Shown: one piece after another, positions 15,100 to 21,715 of the stretch
How positions within the stretch are numbered: the stretch's first letter is position 1
How the letters are laid out: the number at the start of each line of letters is the position of its first letter
From: Megasphaera hominis
GTDB taxonomy: Bacteria; Bacillota; Negativicutes; Veillonellales; Megasphaeraceae
Reading direction: 5' to 3'
Length of the DNA: 21,715 nucleotides
Assembly: GCF_014269395.1 (NCBI RefSeq)
Contig: NZ_JACOGK010000039.1
Coordinates: 1 to 21,715 of the forward strand
Program-made: the position numbers and the translations under genes
The notes under the pieces: generated by a model
What the model saw: only the letters and a program-made list of their open reading frames with translations
What the model was told of the DNA's origin: nothing
Databases searched by the model: none

Positions 15100-15726
15100 A
15101 TGTTCAGCATTAGCAACAAGCACGAAGAATTTTTTGATTACCTGATTACCAACGCCAACTCTTTTAAGCGCGGCGCTATCATTGCCTATGAAGCCATGAA
15201 CGATCTGACGGTTCTGCCGGAGCGGATGAAAGAAATTACAGAGCTCGAGCACAACGCAGACAAGACCAATTTGGATGTCATGGTACAGCTGGCACGGATT
15301 TTCATCACGCCTATTGACCGGGAAGATTTTTACAATCTCACATGCAGCCTGGAAGAATGCATCGACAACCTGCACGGCTTCCTCATGCGCGTTGACATGT
15401 ACCACATTGAAAAGACAACGCCGGCTGCTGTAGAAGGCACGAAAGTTCTCGTCAATATGGGGGATGAGCTCAATGCAATTTTCGAACTCCTCAAGAATAT
15501 AGACAAAAATCAGGCAGAACTCATGCACCACGCCGAACGGCTGAACCGCATGGAAACGGAAGTGGACAAGATTTACCGTCAGGAAATGTCCCGCCTTTTC
15601 ATGGGCGACGTTCCCCTCTTAGACGTTATGCGCTGGAAGGACATTATGGGCGCTATCGAAGAAACGTCGGATAAAGTCGAAGCACTGGGCAACCTCATCA
15701 AAGGAGTGATCATGAAGTATGCTTGA
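15100..15726 (+). CDS. DUF47 (PhoU-like) accessory protein of the Pit transporter
   Basis: The product has 208 residues, all-helical and without membrane segments. It has features of the DUF47/PhoU-divergent family: E-L-E-H-N-A-D-K-T, I-T-P-I-D-R-E-D-F-Y, and I-M-G-A-I-E-E-T-S-D-K-V-E-A-L-G-N-L-I. The conserved acidic residues in these helices bind metal in PhoU-type proteins. Members are nearly always encoded beside Pit permeases and are thought to regulate them. AGGAGG lies about 9 nt before the ATG. The end overlaps the permease start by 8 nt, so the pair is translationally coupled. Confidence 0.92.
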   Translation: MFSISNKHEEFFDYLITNANSFKRGAIIAYEAMNDLTVLPERMKEITELEHNADKTNLDVMVQLARIFITPIDREDFYNLTCSLEECIDNLHGFLMRVDMYHIEKTTPAAVEGTKVLVNMGDELNAIFELLKNIDKNQAELMHHAERLNRMETEVDKIYRQEMSRLFMGDVPLLDVMRWKDIMGAIEETSDKVEALGNLIKGVIMKYA

Positions 15727-16723
15727 TACGTCCCTGATTATTCTCGTCGTCGTCCTGGCCCTGGCCTTTGACTTCATCAACGGCTTCCACGACACGGCTA
15801 ATGCCATTGCTACGTGCGTATCTACGCGCGCCATCCGGCCGGGCCTGGCAATTATCGGCACGGCCGTTCTCAACTTCCTTGGCGCCATGATCTCTACGGG
15901 CGTTGCCAAAACAATCGGTGGCGATATTGTCATCTCGGCGACGATGATCAACGAACTGATTATCATTGCCGGCCTGTGCGGCGCCATCGTCTGGAACCTC
16001 ATTACGTGGTGGTTCGGTATGCCGTCCAGTTCCTCTCACGCCCTCATCGGTGGCATGATCGGTGCCGTCTGTATTTCCGTCGGCTTTACAGCCCTCAACG
16101 GCTGGGGGATCCTGAAAATCGTTGCTTCCCTCATTCTTTCCCCAATTACCGCAATCATCATGGGCTACATCATTATGAGCCTGCTCTTTTATATTTGCCG
16201 CAACTACAAGCCTGCAGCAGTCAACATGACGGCCAACCGGCTACAGGTCGTTTCGGCAGCCCTCATGGCCTTCTCCCACGGCTCTAACGATGCCCAGAAG
16301 TCCATGGGTATCATCACCTTGGCCCTCCTTTCGGGCGGTTACATCGACAGCCTGGAAGTACCGACCATGATCAAACTCCTCTGCGCCCTGGCAATGGCCC
16401 TGGGCACGAGCGTCGGCGGCTGGAAAATCATCCGTACCGTCGGTGGCAAGATTTTCAAAATGCATCCGATCCACGGCTTTGCAGCCGACCTCAACTCGGC
16501 AGTCGTTATCTTTAGTGCGACACTCCTGCACCTGCCCGTTTCTACGACCCACGTCGTATCGGGCTCCATCATGGGTGTCGGCGCAGCCCAGCGCGTCAAG
16601 GCCGTACACTGGAACGTAGCCCAGCAGATGGTTTCCGCCTGGGTGCTCACCATTCCCTGCACGGCTGTCATGGGGGCTATTGCTTACCTCGTCATTACAA
16701 ACGTGCTCTACGCAATCTTTTAA
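15719..16723 (+). CDS. pit: Inorganic phosphate permease, PiT family
   Basis: The product has 334 residues and about 10 membrane segments. Both inverted PiT repeats show their signature: F-I-N-G-F-H-D-T-A-N-A-I-A-T (residues 19-32) and F-S-H-G-S-N-D-A-Q-K-S-M-G (near 185). S-S-S-H-A-L-I-G-G and S-T-T-H-V-V-S-G-S-I-M-G match the paired conserved loops. It imports metal-phosphate with proton (or sodium) coupling across the cytoplasmic membrane. It is co-transcribed with the DUF47 gene under the PhoP-box-like promoter. Confidence 0.94.
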   Translation: MLDTSLIILVVVLALAFDFINGFHDTANAIATCVSTRAIRPGLAIIGTAVLNFLGAMISTGVAKTIGGDIVISATMINELIIIAGLCGAIVWNLITWWFGMPSSSSHALIGGMIGAVCISVGFTALNGWGILKIVASLILSPITAIIMGYIIMSLLFYICRNYKPAAVNMTANRLQVVSAALMAFSHGSNDAQKSMGIITLALLSGGYIDSLEVPTMIKLLCALAMALGTSVGGWKIIRTVGGKIFKMHPIHGFAADLNSAVVIFSATLLHLPVSTTHVVSGSIMGVGAAQRVKAVHWNVAQQMVSAWVLTIPCTAVMGAIAYLVITNVLYAIF

Positions 16724-16727
16724 CAGC

Positions 16728-16777
16728 AAAAACGGCGTATGTCCTCCCTTCGTTTGGGAACATACGCCGTTTTTTTG
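16728..16777. terminator. Bidirectional terminator between pit and the HD gene
   Basis: AAACGGCGTATGT and ACATACGCCGTTT form the stem, with an inner CCC/GGG pairing. Seven Ts follow on plus and five on minus. It serves the convergent pit and HD-hydrolase genes. Confidence 0.9.
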
Positions 16778-16833
16778 TTTTATTATAAAAGCTGGGGACG
16801 CGTAAAGAAGCTCCTGGCTGCCCAGCTCTTAGG

Positions 16834-17610
16834 TCAGACTCTGCGCCTGCGATAGGTCTCTACACCAGCCCGCATCTCAGCGAGAAAGGCCTCGGTCTCC
16901 GGATTATCTGAATGAGCCGCCAAGAGCCGTCCGTAATAGCCCTGGGCGTCAGCGATTTGCCGGCTCACAGGATACACCAGCTCAAAGTAGAGGCAGAGCA
17001 TGCCCACGTAAAAATCCATGAAGGTCTTTTTGTACGCTGTCGGAATGGTCCGCTCCTGGCGCGCTTCTGCCAGGACGGCCGGCGAAAGGACCTGCTGGGC
17101 CGGCGCATTCCGTTCGTCATCGTTAAACGTGTTAATATCCTTTACGTGCTCAGCATAGACGCGGAAAATATCGATTTTATCAGCATCCCGCAGGATCTGG
17201 CAAAAGAGGCGTTGCCGCGCCGTCAGGTCTGGCCGCAGACGATACACGTTGTGCTGGCCAATGGCAACGCTGAGGAGGTCATCCTCGTCAGAAGATGTCA
17301 TGAAATCCCGGATATGCCCTTCTTCAAAGAGATAGTGCACGCCGTACCGGGCGTGATCCATAGAGCGGTAATCAATAAACGTATCGTACTGGCGCAGCTG
17401 CTCAAAACGGCCCACATCGTGGAGGACGCCGAGGCACCAGGCCAGGTTCTGATCCTCTGGCGGCAGGCCCAGGGACCGGGAAATACGCCGGCAGAGCACG
17501 CTCACGCGCAACGAATGGCCATATTTGAGGCGCACAGCCGCATCAGCTGTATCAAAGGTGCCCACATAGGCGGCAAAGGCCTGGAGAACCTGCGTTTCAT
17601 CGATTTCCAT
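16834..17610 (-). CDS. HD-domain phosphohydrolase
   Basis: The product has 258 residues from the ATG at 17610, four bases after the aldolase stop; the longer open frame upstream overlaps the aldolase gene and is a shadow. HD residues are visible: H32 in Y-G-H-S-L-R-V, H64-D65 in G-V-L-H-D-V-G-R-F-E, H86 in D-H-A-R-Y-G, H120 in I-G-Q-H-N-V, and D144 in D-A-D-K-I-D-I. It is a metal-dependent phosphohydrolase whose substrate, perhaps a nucleotide, cannot be told. It lacks a clear ribosome binding site, so translation is probably coupled to the aldolase. Confidence 0.88.
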   Translation of the reverse strand: MEIDETQVLQAFAAYVGTFDTADAAVRLKYGHSLRVSVLCRRISRSLGLPPEDQNLAWCLGVLHDVGRFEQLRQYDTFIDYRSMDHARYGVHYLFEEGHIRDFMTSSDEDDLLSVAIGQHNVYRLRPDLTARQRLFCQILRDADKIDIFRVYAEHVKDINTFNDDERNAPAQQVLSPAVLAEARQERTIPTAYKKTFMDFYVGMLCLYFELVYPVSRQIADAQGYYGRLLAAHSDNPETEAFLAEMRAGVETYRRRRV

Positions 17611-17614
17611 CGGC

Positions 17615-18250
17615 TTATAGAGTAAAGACAGAAGCCAGGTTTTGGAGCTGGCTTTCCTCTTTGATAATCTTGTACGACGCATTGAGCACCATGGCGTTGC
17701 GGTAAATCTTGGCGACCGATTCGAGCGTTTCCATACGGTAAAAAGCCTGGGCCAGGGAATCACCTACAGCGCAGGCACCATGGGACGCCATGAGAATGAC
17801 ATTTACCTGCTTCAAGGCCTGGGCACACTTTACGGCCAAATCGAGAGATCCCGGTTCTGCAAAAGGCACAGTCGTCACGGGACCGAGGAAATCCCGTCCC
17901 TCCGTAACAACATTACTGGGAAACGACTGGCCCGCTACAGACACAGCCGTCGCCGTCACAGGATGACAATGAACGATAGCCTTCACATCAGGCCGGGCCT
18001 TGTAAATTTCCAAATGAAGACTCGTTTCCGACGAAGCCTTCCCCTCACCCTTGAGAACATGGCCCTCCAAATCCATACGGAGCAAATCCTGCGGCACGAG
18101 CTCGCCCTTAGGCACACCGGACGGCGTAATCACGATAGCCCCGTCATCACGACGATAACTCAAATTCCCATCACAAGCCACCACCAAGCCGCTCTCCATC
18201 ATCCGCCGGCCAATACGGCACAACTCTTTTTTAGAATCAATATGTGTCAT
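17615..18250 (-). CDS. Class II aldolase/adducin family protein (fuculose-phosphate aldolase type)
   Basis: The product has 211 residues from the ATG at 18250, preceded by GAGAGTGA; an in-frame GTG at 18271 is an alternative. Motifs are G-N-L-S-Y-R (28-33), T-P-S-G (42-45), S-S-E-T-S-L-H-L (73-80, E75 the likely acid/base), H-C-H-P (zinc ligands H94 and H96) and A-S-H-G-A-C (H157). It likely cleaves a sugar phosphate such as L-fuculose-1-phosphate or a methylthioribulose-type phosphate to dihydroxyacetone phosphate and an aldehyde. It forms an operon with the HD gene 4 nt downstream. No fucose or methionine-salvage genes are nearby to fix the substrate. Confidence 0.9.
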   Translation of the reverse strand: MTHIDSKKELCRIGRRMMESGLVVACDGNLSYRRDDGAIVITPSGVPKGELVPQDLLRMDLEGHVLKGEGKASSETSLHLEIYKARPDVKAIVHCHPVTATAVSVAGQSFPSNVVTEGRDFLGPVTTVPFAEPGSLDLAVKCAQALKQVNVILMASHGACAVGDSLAQAFYRMETLESVAKIYRNAMVLNASYKIIKEESQLQNLASVFTL

Positions 18251-18386
18251 CAAAATCACTCTCTTTCGCACAAAAAGGAATATCTTTTCTCTCTACTCTT
18301 GACTTATATATATCTAATATACACATTGTAGCCTAAAAAGACCCAAAATGACAATATGCAATCGCTGAAACCGGGCTAGGAAAAAT

Positions 18387-18415
18387 TTGACATAAGCTAC
18401 AATTCATGATAGAAT
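18387..18415 (+). promoter_or_regulatory. Promoter of tRNA-Ser
   Basis: A perfect TTGACA (18387-18392), a 17-bp spacer and TAGAAT (18410-18415) lie 15 bp before the tRNA. The AT-rich gap 18251-18386 should also hold the aldolase promoter, but no clear pair stands out. Confidence 0.9.
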
Positions 18416-18430
18416 ATCTGAGTATCCTAT

Positions 18431-18519
18431 GGAGCGGTATCGAAGTGGTCATAACGGGGCTGACTCGAAATCAGTTAGGCCGAAAGGTCTCGTGGGTTCG
18501 AATCCCACCCGCTCCGCCA
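18431..18519 (+). tRNA. tRNA-Ser (CGA)
   Basis: The sequence folds as a class II tRNA of 89 nt. The acceptor is GGAGCGG/CCGCTCC with G and an encoded CCA. The anticodon arm is GCTGA-CTCGAAA-TCAGT with anticodon CGA, followed by a long variable arm (TAGGCCGAAAGGTCTC region). The T arm is GTGGG TTCGAAT CCCAC. The long variable arm and CGA anticodon give serine (UCG codons). Confidence 0.95.
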
Positions 18520-18523
18520 AATC

Positions 18524-18569
18524 AAAAAGCGCAGTCTTAAGCCATTTGTGGGCCTTAAGCTGCGCTTTT
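18524..18569. terminator. Terminator shared by tRNA-Ser and the CRISPR array end
   Basis: AAAAAGCGCAG and CTGCGCTTTTT form the outer stem with an inner CTTAAG pairing. Seven Ts follow on plus; on minus the hairpin is followed by TTTTTG. It lies 9 bp from the last repeat, so it can end both the tRNA transcript and the pre-crRNA coming from the right. Confidence 0.85.
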
Positions 18570-18578
18570 TTTGTTGCT

Positions 18579-19876
18579 ATTTCAATCCACACACCCGTGA
18601 AGGATGTGACTTGATGATTTTGCCCCGTACATCCAAGGGATCCTTATTTCAATCCACACATCCGTAAAGGATGTGACGGTAAGCAGTTGGTTTGCCAGCG
18701 ATCCGAGTACCATTTCAATCCACACATCCGTGAAGGATGTGACACTCGGTCGGTATCGTGGACAACGGGTATCGGGGAATTTCAATCCACACATCCGTGA
18801 AGGATGTGACCAATAGATGAGTTCATCGTTGACTGCCTGATCAGATTTCAATCCACACATCCGTGAAGGATGTGACACGGGTGTAGCCAACACCATCTTA
18901 AACACCATGATATTTCAATCCACACATCCGTGAAGGATGTGACACAGCTGCCGGCGTGCGGCCTGTGCCAGTTAATAAATTTCAATCCACACATCCGTGA
19001 AGGATGTGACGGCACTTGCGTCTACAATGTCGTCATGCAAGGTGAATTTCAATCCACACATCCGTGAAGGATGTGACCGAAGGGCATTTGACCTGGCAAT
19101 CATCACAGCCGTTATTTCAATCCACACATCCGTGAAGAATGTGACAGCCCGGACTACACTATTATCTGCTAGTCTACAGAATTTCAATCCACACATCCGT
19201 GAAGGATGTGACCAGATGTAAAATTACCGGAGATGATTCCAGGGACATTTCAATCCACACATCCGTGAAGGATGTGACAATGCCAGATAACCTGCTATTG
19301 TCTGTTGCGCTGATTTCAATCCACACATCCGTGAAGGATGTGACGAAAGCCACAAGTACGTCGTAGCAAAGAGACAGCGATTTCAATCCACACATCCGTG
19401 AAGGATGTGACCCATTTACAGGGAAAAGAGTGGCCTAGAAAATAAAATTTCAATCCACACATCCGTGAAGGATGTGACTCAGGTGTAGCGTGTGAACCAA
19501 CATCAAGGAGAATTTCAATCCACACATCCGTGAAGGATGTGACGCCGTGTAGGCGAGGATGAAGACATACTGCAAATAATTTCAATCCACACATCCGTGA
19601 AGGATGTGACCAAAATCATCCTGCCTGGCTACAAAGGCGACTATATTTCAATCCACACATCCGTGAAGGATGTGACTGGCCTCTAAGGCAGCCAGCATCA
19701 GCGGCTTGTTTATTTCAATCCACACATCCGTGAAGGATGTGACCCAAATACAAAAAACAAAAAGGAGCGATAATTATATTTCAATCCACACATCCGTGAA
19801 GGATGTGACAAAAAAGAGCTTACAGAGCGAATTACGGGCTACGAATTTCAATCCACACATCCGTGAAGGATGTGAC
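18579..19876 (-). CRISPR. Type I-C-like CRISPR array, 20 repeats and 19 spacers
   Basis: A 32-nt repeat (plus strand starts ATTTCAATCC, ends GGATGTGAC) occurs at 18579, 18646, 18712, 18779, 18845, 18912, 18979, 19046, 19114, 19181, 19247, 19313, 19380, 19447, 19512, 19579, 19645, 19712, 19778 and 19845. Spacers are 33-36 nt. On minus it begins GTCACATCC, has a CACATCC/GGATGTG stem with a 5-nt loop, and ends TGGATTGAAAT, an 11-nt tail matching the Cas5-generated 5' handle of type I-C. Variant repeats 1 and 2 mark the left as the old (trailer) end; the leader is therefore right of 19876. Confidence 0.98.
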
Positions 19877-20068
19877 ACCCTCAAAAAGAATACACATATT
19901 TGCTCAGCTCGCAGCCTATGTAGCGCGAACCGGTTCTTACCGAACTTATTTTTGTTCTCATCCTTGAGGCTTAACATGCTAAAAACCTGATTCTGGACGC
20001 ATCGCGAAGCGGCCATACATTTTATGTTTGATTACACTTCGCGTTGTCGGGAATCTTTTCAAAGCAAA
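19877..20068 (-). other. CRISPR leader region, no gene seen
   Basis: This sequence abuts the newest repeat. It contains a GAACCGGTTC palindrome (19927-19936) followed by CGGT/ACCG pairing, and a 7-bp inverted repeat (CGCGAAG at 20003, CTTCGCG at 20037). Such inverted repeats are common in type I leaders and could guide spacer integration. No convincing promoter pair and no coding frame is visible; ORFs running into the repeats are artefacts. Confidence 0.5.
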
Positions 20069-20069
20069 C

Positions 20070-20173
20070 GTGAACTCCCCCCACTTAATGCTACTGCATT
20101 TGAATTGGGAGCTTCTAGGATGTAATCTCACATCCATTTAAGAAGGTTGGTATTTACGTTTCTACCTGATATC
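20070..20173 (-). mobile_element. IS200/IS605 right end with omega-RNA-like hairpins
   Basis: Directly downstream of the TnpB remnant's stop, the minus strand forms a GGATGT/ACATCC hairpin (20118-20135). A longer one follows (20075-20111), with CTCCC/GGGAG at the base and AATGC-AGTA-GCATT at the tip, ending in GAGTTCACG. The GAAGCTCCCA ... GGGGAGTTCAC layout is what I know from right ends of Bacillota TnpB elements, where this RNA (omega-RNA) is the guide scaffold. The guide would be the sequence left of 20070, that is, CRISPR leader DNA. Boundaries are approximate. Confidence 0.6.
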
Positions 20174-20440
20174 TCAGGCAATCCTTATTCTTACGGGCGT
20201 GTCCGCGTCGCCCCTAGTGTATAGAGCCTCCAGGCTCACAACATTACTTTTACGCAGGATGTTCAATGCGCCATTTACATCGGCATTGAAACACCTTCCA
20301 TGAGCAGTGCTGTATAGTCCGCGTTCTACACGTCTGCCGCTAAAGAAATGCGGTATGGTATCGTCTGCGCCATATACGGGAATATCATCTCTATCCCAAA
20401 AAGAGGCTTTACATGCATACCGTCTATATGTTCTATTATA
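20174..20440 (-). pseudogene. tnpB: C-terminal remnant of TnpB (IS200/IS605 RNA-guided nuclease)
   Basis: The minus strand reads 88 codons from 20440 to TGA at 20176-20174, starting just after a stop codon. The residues include A-C-K-A-S-F-W-D-R-D-D-I-P-V-Y-G, F-F-S-G-R-R-V-E-R-G-L-Y and F-N-A-D-V-N-G-A-L-N-I-L-R-K. This is the TnpB C-terminus of the clade with Y-T-S-K-A-S-F-L-D in place of the zinc finger; N-A-D-V-N-G-A is the third RuvC motif. All N-terminal and central parts are missing (full length is about 370-400), so it cannot be an active nuclease. Confidence 0.8.
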
Positions 20441-20464
20441 TCATATTATGTTTTAATCTTACAA
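20435..20464 (-). promoter_or_regulatory. Promoter reading through the tnpB remnant toward the array
   Basis: On minus, TTGTAA (20459-20464) and TATAAT (20435-20440) are 18 bp apart. Transcripts would pass the TnpB remnant and the right-end hairpins and head into the CRISPR leader. Confidence 0.5.
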
Positions 20465-20541
20465 TTGTTATCTTATTCAAAAGCGGCATTCATCCCCCAC
20501 CTATAGAGGATAGAGGTCTTCTGCCTAATTCCGATAAATCG
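20461..20541. other. AT-rich gap after cas3, possible IS605 left-side remnant
   Basis: The minus strand has CCTCTATCCTCTATAGGTGG (20491-20510), able to fold on itself through CTAT/ATAG. It lies where the upstream side of the TnpB element would be. No gene is seen. Assignment to the element is a guess from position and foldability. Confidence 0.25.
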
Positions 20542-21612
20542 TTATTTCTGATTAATAACGCCATCCATATATCCTAAAAATGGATCATAGTGTCTTGTCC
20601 ATTGATAGACACCTTTTGCAAGTTCTCGCAAGTTCCAAGGTTTTATTTTTGTAAGACGGATTGATACAGATTTTTTTTGTATTTCTCGCCAATTGCCTCT
20701 TCCCTGCAAGATTTCAAAAGCAAGTCTTTCATCTACAATGGCAGGTATTGTATCCGATTCTATGACTTTAAATTTCTGTTCCACCTCCTCATACGCTTGA
20801 TTAGACTCTGCCTGTAACAGGTCTTTTATTTCTTTTATGCCAAAACCATGGGAAAGTTCATCTTTTATCCCTTGCGTACTCAATTCTGCCGTAATCAGAC
20901 GTCCTTCCCTGAAGTAGTTTTTCAAAACGCTACTGGCATCACGCAAGGATTCATTTCTCGTCAGCCGTGAGTCATCCATCATAGAAAAACTCCACATTTC
21001 CGCATTTGAATATAATCCATGACGATTAACCCGGCCTGCCGATTGTAGTAAAGAAAGCAAAGATGATAATTCCCGATACCCCGTACGAAAAGAAAGGTCT
21101 ACGCCGGCCTCTACACAGGACGTTGCAACAAGCGTCCAATCTGTGTCGTTTTTATTTTGCAATCGTTTTTTGATGCGCTTTATTGTAGTACTACGGTCTA
21201 TCGGGGTCAAAGCTGTTGATACATGTTCTACTTTATCTCTACCGTATTTTTGACAAATCTCATTCGCTACTACGGCAGCCGTTTGTACTGTATTCATAAT
21301 GAGTAATCGAGGTCCTGGCGCTTTCTGCGTCCATTGGATAAGTTCTTCACAGCGCAACGGTGTGTCGTTCCAACAAAATCTGATTCGATTCTGTTCATAT
21401 TTCATAAGTTTGGTACGCAGTGACAGATCTACCAAGGTCTGAATATCTGGTTTTTCCAGCTCTATTCCTGGGAACACATCGTGTTCCCAGAACCGCACTA
21501 AAGAACCAGAAGCCATAACCCAATAACACCCCCACTCATTGGCAAGAGTATTCATCCACTGCCACCCTAAGGGTAACAGCTTAATAGGCAAAGCATTTGC
21601 ACTGGTCAACAA
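20542..21612 (-). pseudogene. cas3: C-terminal half of CRISPR-associated helicase Cas3, 5'-truncated
   Basis: About 353 residues of recognisable Cas3 end in a natural-looking C-terminus (Y-D-P-F-L-G-Y-M-D-G-V). Helicase domain 2 is intact: L-L-I-M-N-T-V-Q-T-A-A near residue 104, V-A-T-S-C-V-E-A-G-V-D-L-S-F (motif V) and L-Q-S-A-G-R-V-N-R-H-G (motif VI). The N-terminal HD nuclease, the Walker A motif and the DEAx box are absent. The recognisable part starts at A-N-A-L-P-I-K-L-L-P-L-G, exactly where D-E-A-x should be. Upstream, the frame continues to a stop at 21682 through insertion-sequence-like DNA. Cas3 would unwind and degrade target DNA recruited by Cascade; this copy cannot. Confidence 0.85.
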
Positions 21613-21715
21613 AACTTGGACACTAAAATCTAAAAAATTAGAATCAGAAATATAATTTGACGCAAAGTTGAACAGTACTTTTTAATAAGTTGGACACTGC
21701 CTGAGGTAAGACTTT
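21601..21715 (-). mobile_element. Probable insertion-sequence end interrupting cas3 (runs off window)
   Basis: Left of about 21601 the frame is Cas3; to the right the DNA is AT-rich and unlike Cas3. TTGGACACT occurs twice in the same orientation (21616-21624 and 21690-21698). On minus, a short open frame ends Y-L-R-Q-C-P-T-Y-stop at 21682, which could be the tail of a transposase. AGTGTCCAAG near the junction is like the ends of several IS families, but I cannot name the family, and no transposase is inside the window. Confidence 0.45.

Noticed and set aside
17611..17763. Extended N-terminus of the HD protein up to 17763
   Set aside because: The extension overlaps the aldolase gene out of frame and is Arg/Ser/Pro-rich without family similarity; the ATG at 17610 directly after the aldolase stop is the natural start.
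18582..20016. Several ORFs inside the CRISPR array coding for repeated S-F-T-D-V-W-I-E or N-P-H-I-R-E-G-C-D peptides
   Set aside because: They are translations of the CRISPR repeat read through spacers in different frames; no ribosome binding sites or coding logic.

Overview
The window looks like a chromosomal segment of a Bacillota bacterium, most likely a Negativicute of the Megasphaera/Veillonellaceae kind. This is inferred from the dnaG-rpoD operon, the moderately high GC core, the protein style and the type I-C CRISPR repeat; no rRNA is present to settle it. A GC-richer housekeeping core (about 2.2-18.4 kb) is flanked by two AT-richer accessory regions with mobile-element debris.

Left accessory region (1-2.0 kb): the N-terminal end of an IS1182-like transposase, a strong hairpin, and a minus-strand array of six small genes. 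Four are built from two recurring modules, a helical module ending in N-A-P-F-x-D-E and a cysteine-rich CPCC domain, found alone, fused or duplicated. It resembles an immunity-gene array left behind by a toxin locus, but no toxin is visible.

Core (2.05-18.5 kb): tRNA-Met/Ile2(CAT); rpoD and dnaG (minus); then on plus a RluA-type pseudouridine synthase, class II fructose-bisphosphate aldolase, ribosomal protein S20 (UUG start), a MATE efflux pump and an M29 aminopeptidase. On minus follow a purine phosphoribosyltransferase-like gene with tag, and a three-gene unit (coiled-coil protein, small ribbon-helix-helix-like protein, Nudix hydrolase). A degenerate arginase-fold protein (minus) stands divergent from a phosphate-transport pair (DUF47 accessory protein plus Pit permease, plus). 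That pair is preceded by four direct repeats with an exact 11-bp period that look like a PhoP box. A class II aldolase/HD-hydrolase pair (minus) and tRNA-Ser(CGA) close the core.

Right accessory region (18.5-21.7 kb): a CRISPR array of 20 repeats of 32 nt and 19 spacers with a type I-C-like repeat, transcribed on the minus strand. Its degenerate (trailer) end lies against the tRNA-Ser terminator and its leader is at the right. Right of the leader, where cas2-cas1-cas4-cas7-cas8c-cas5 would be expected, there is only the C-terminal remnant of a TnpB nuclease with an IS200/IS605 right end (omega-RNA-like hairpins), then the C-terminal half of a Cas3 helicase. Cas3 is broken close to where its DEAD-box motif II should be, next to insertion-sequence-like DNA. 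The locus reads as an orphaned, transposon-eroded I-C system whose array still looks structurally intact.
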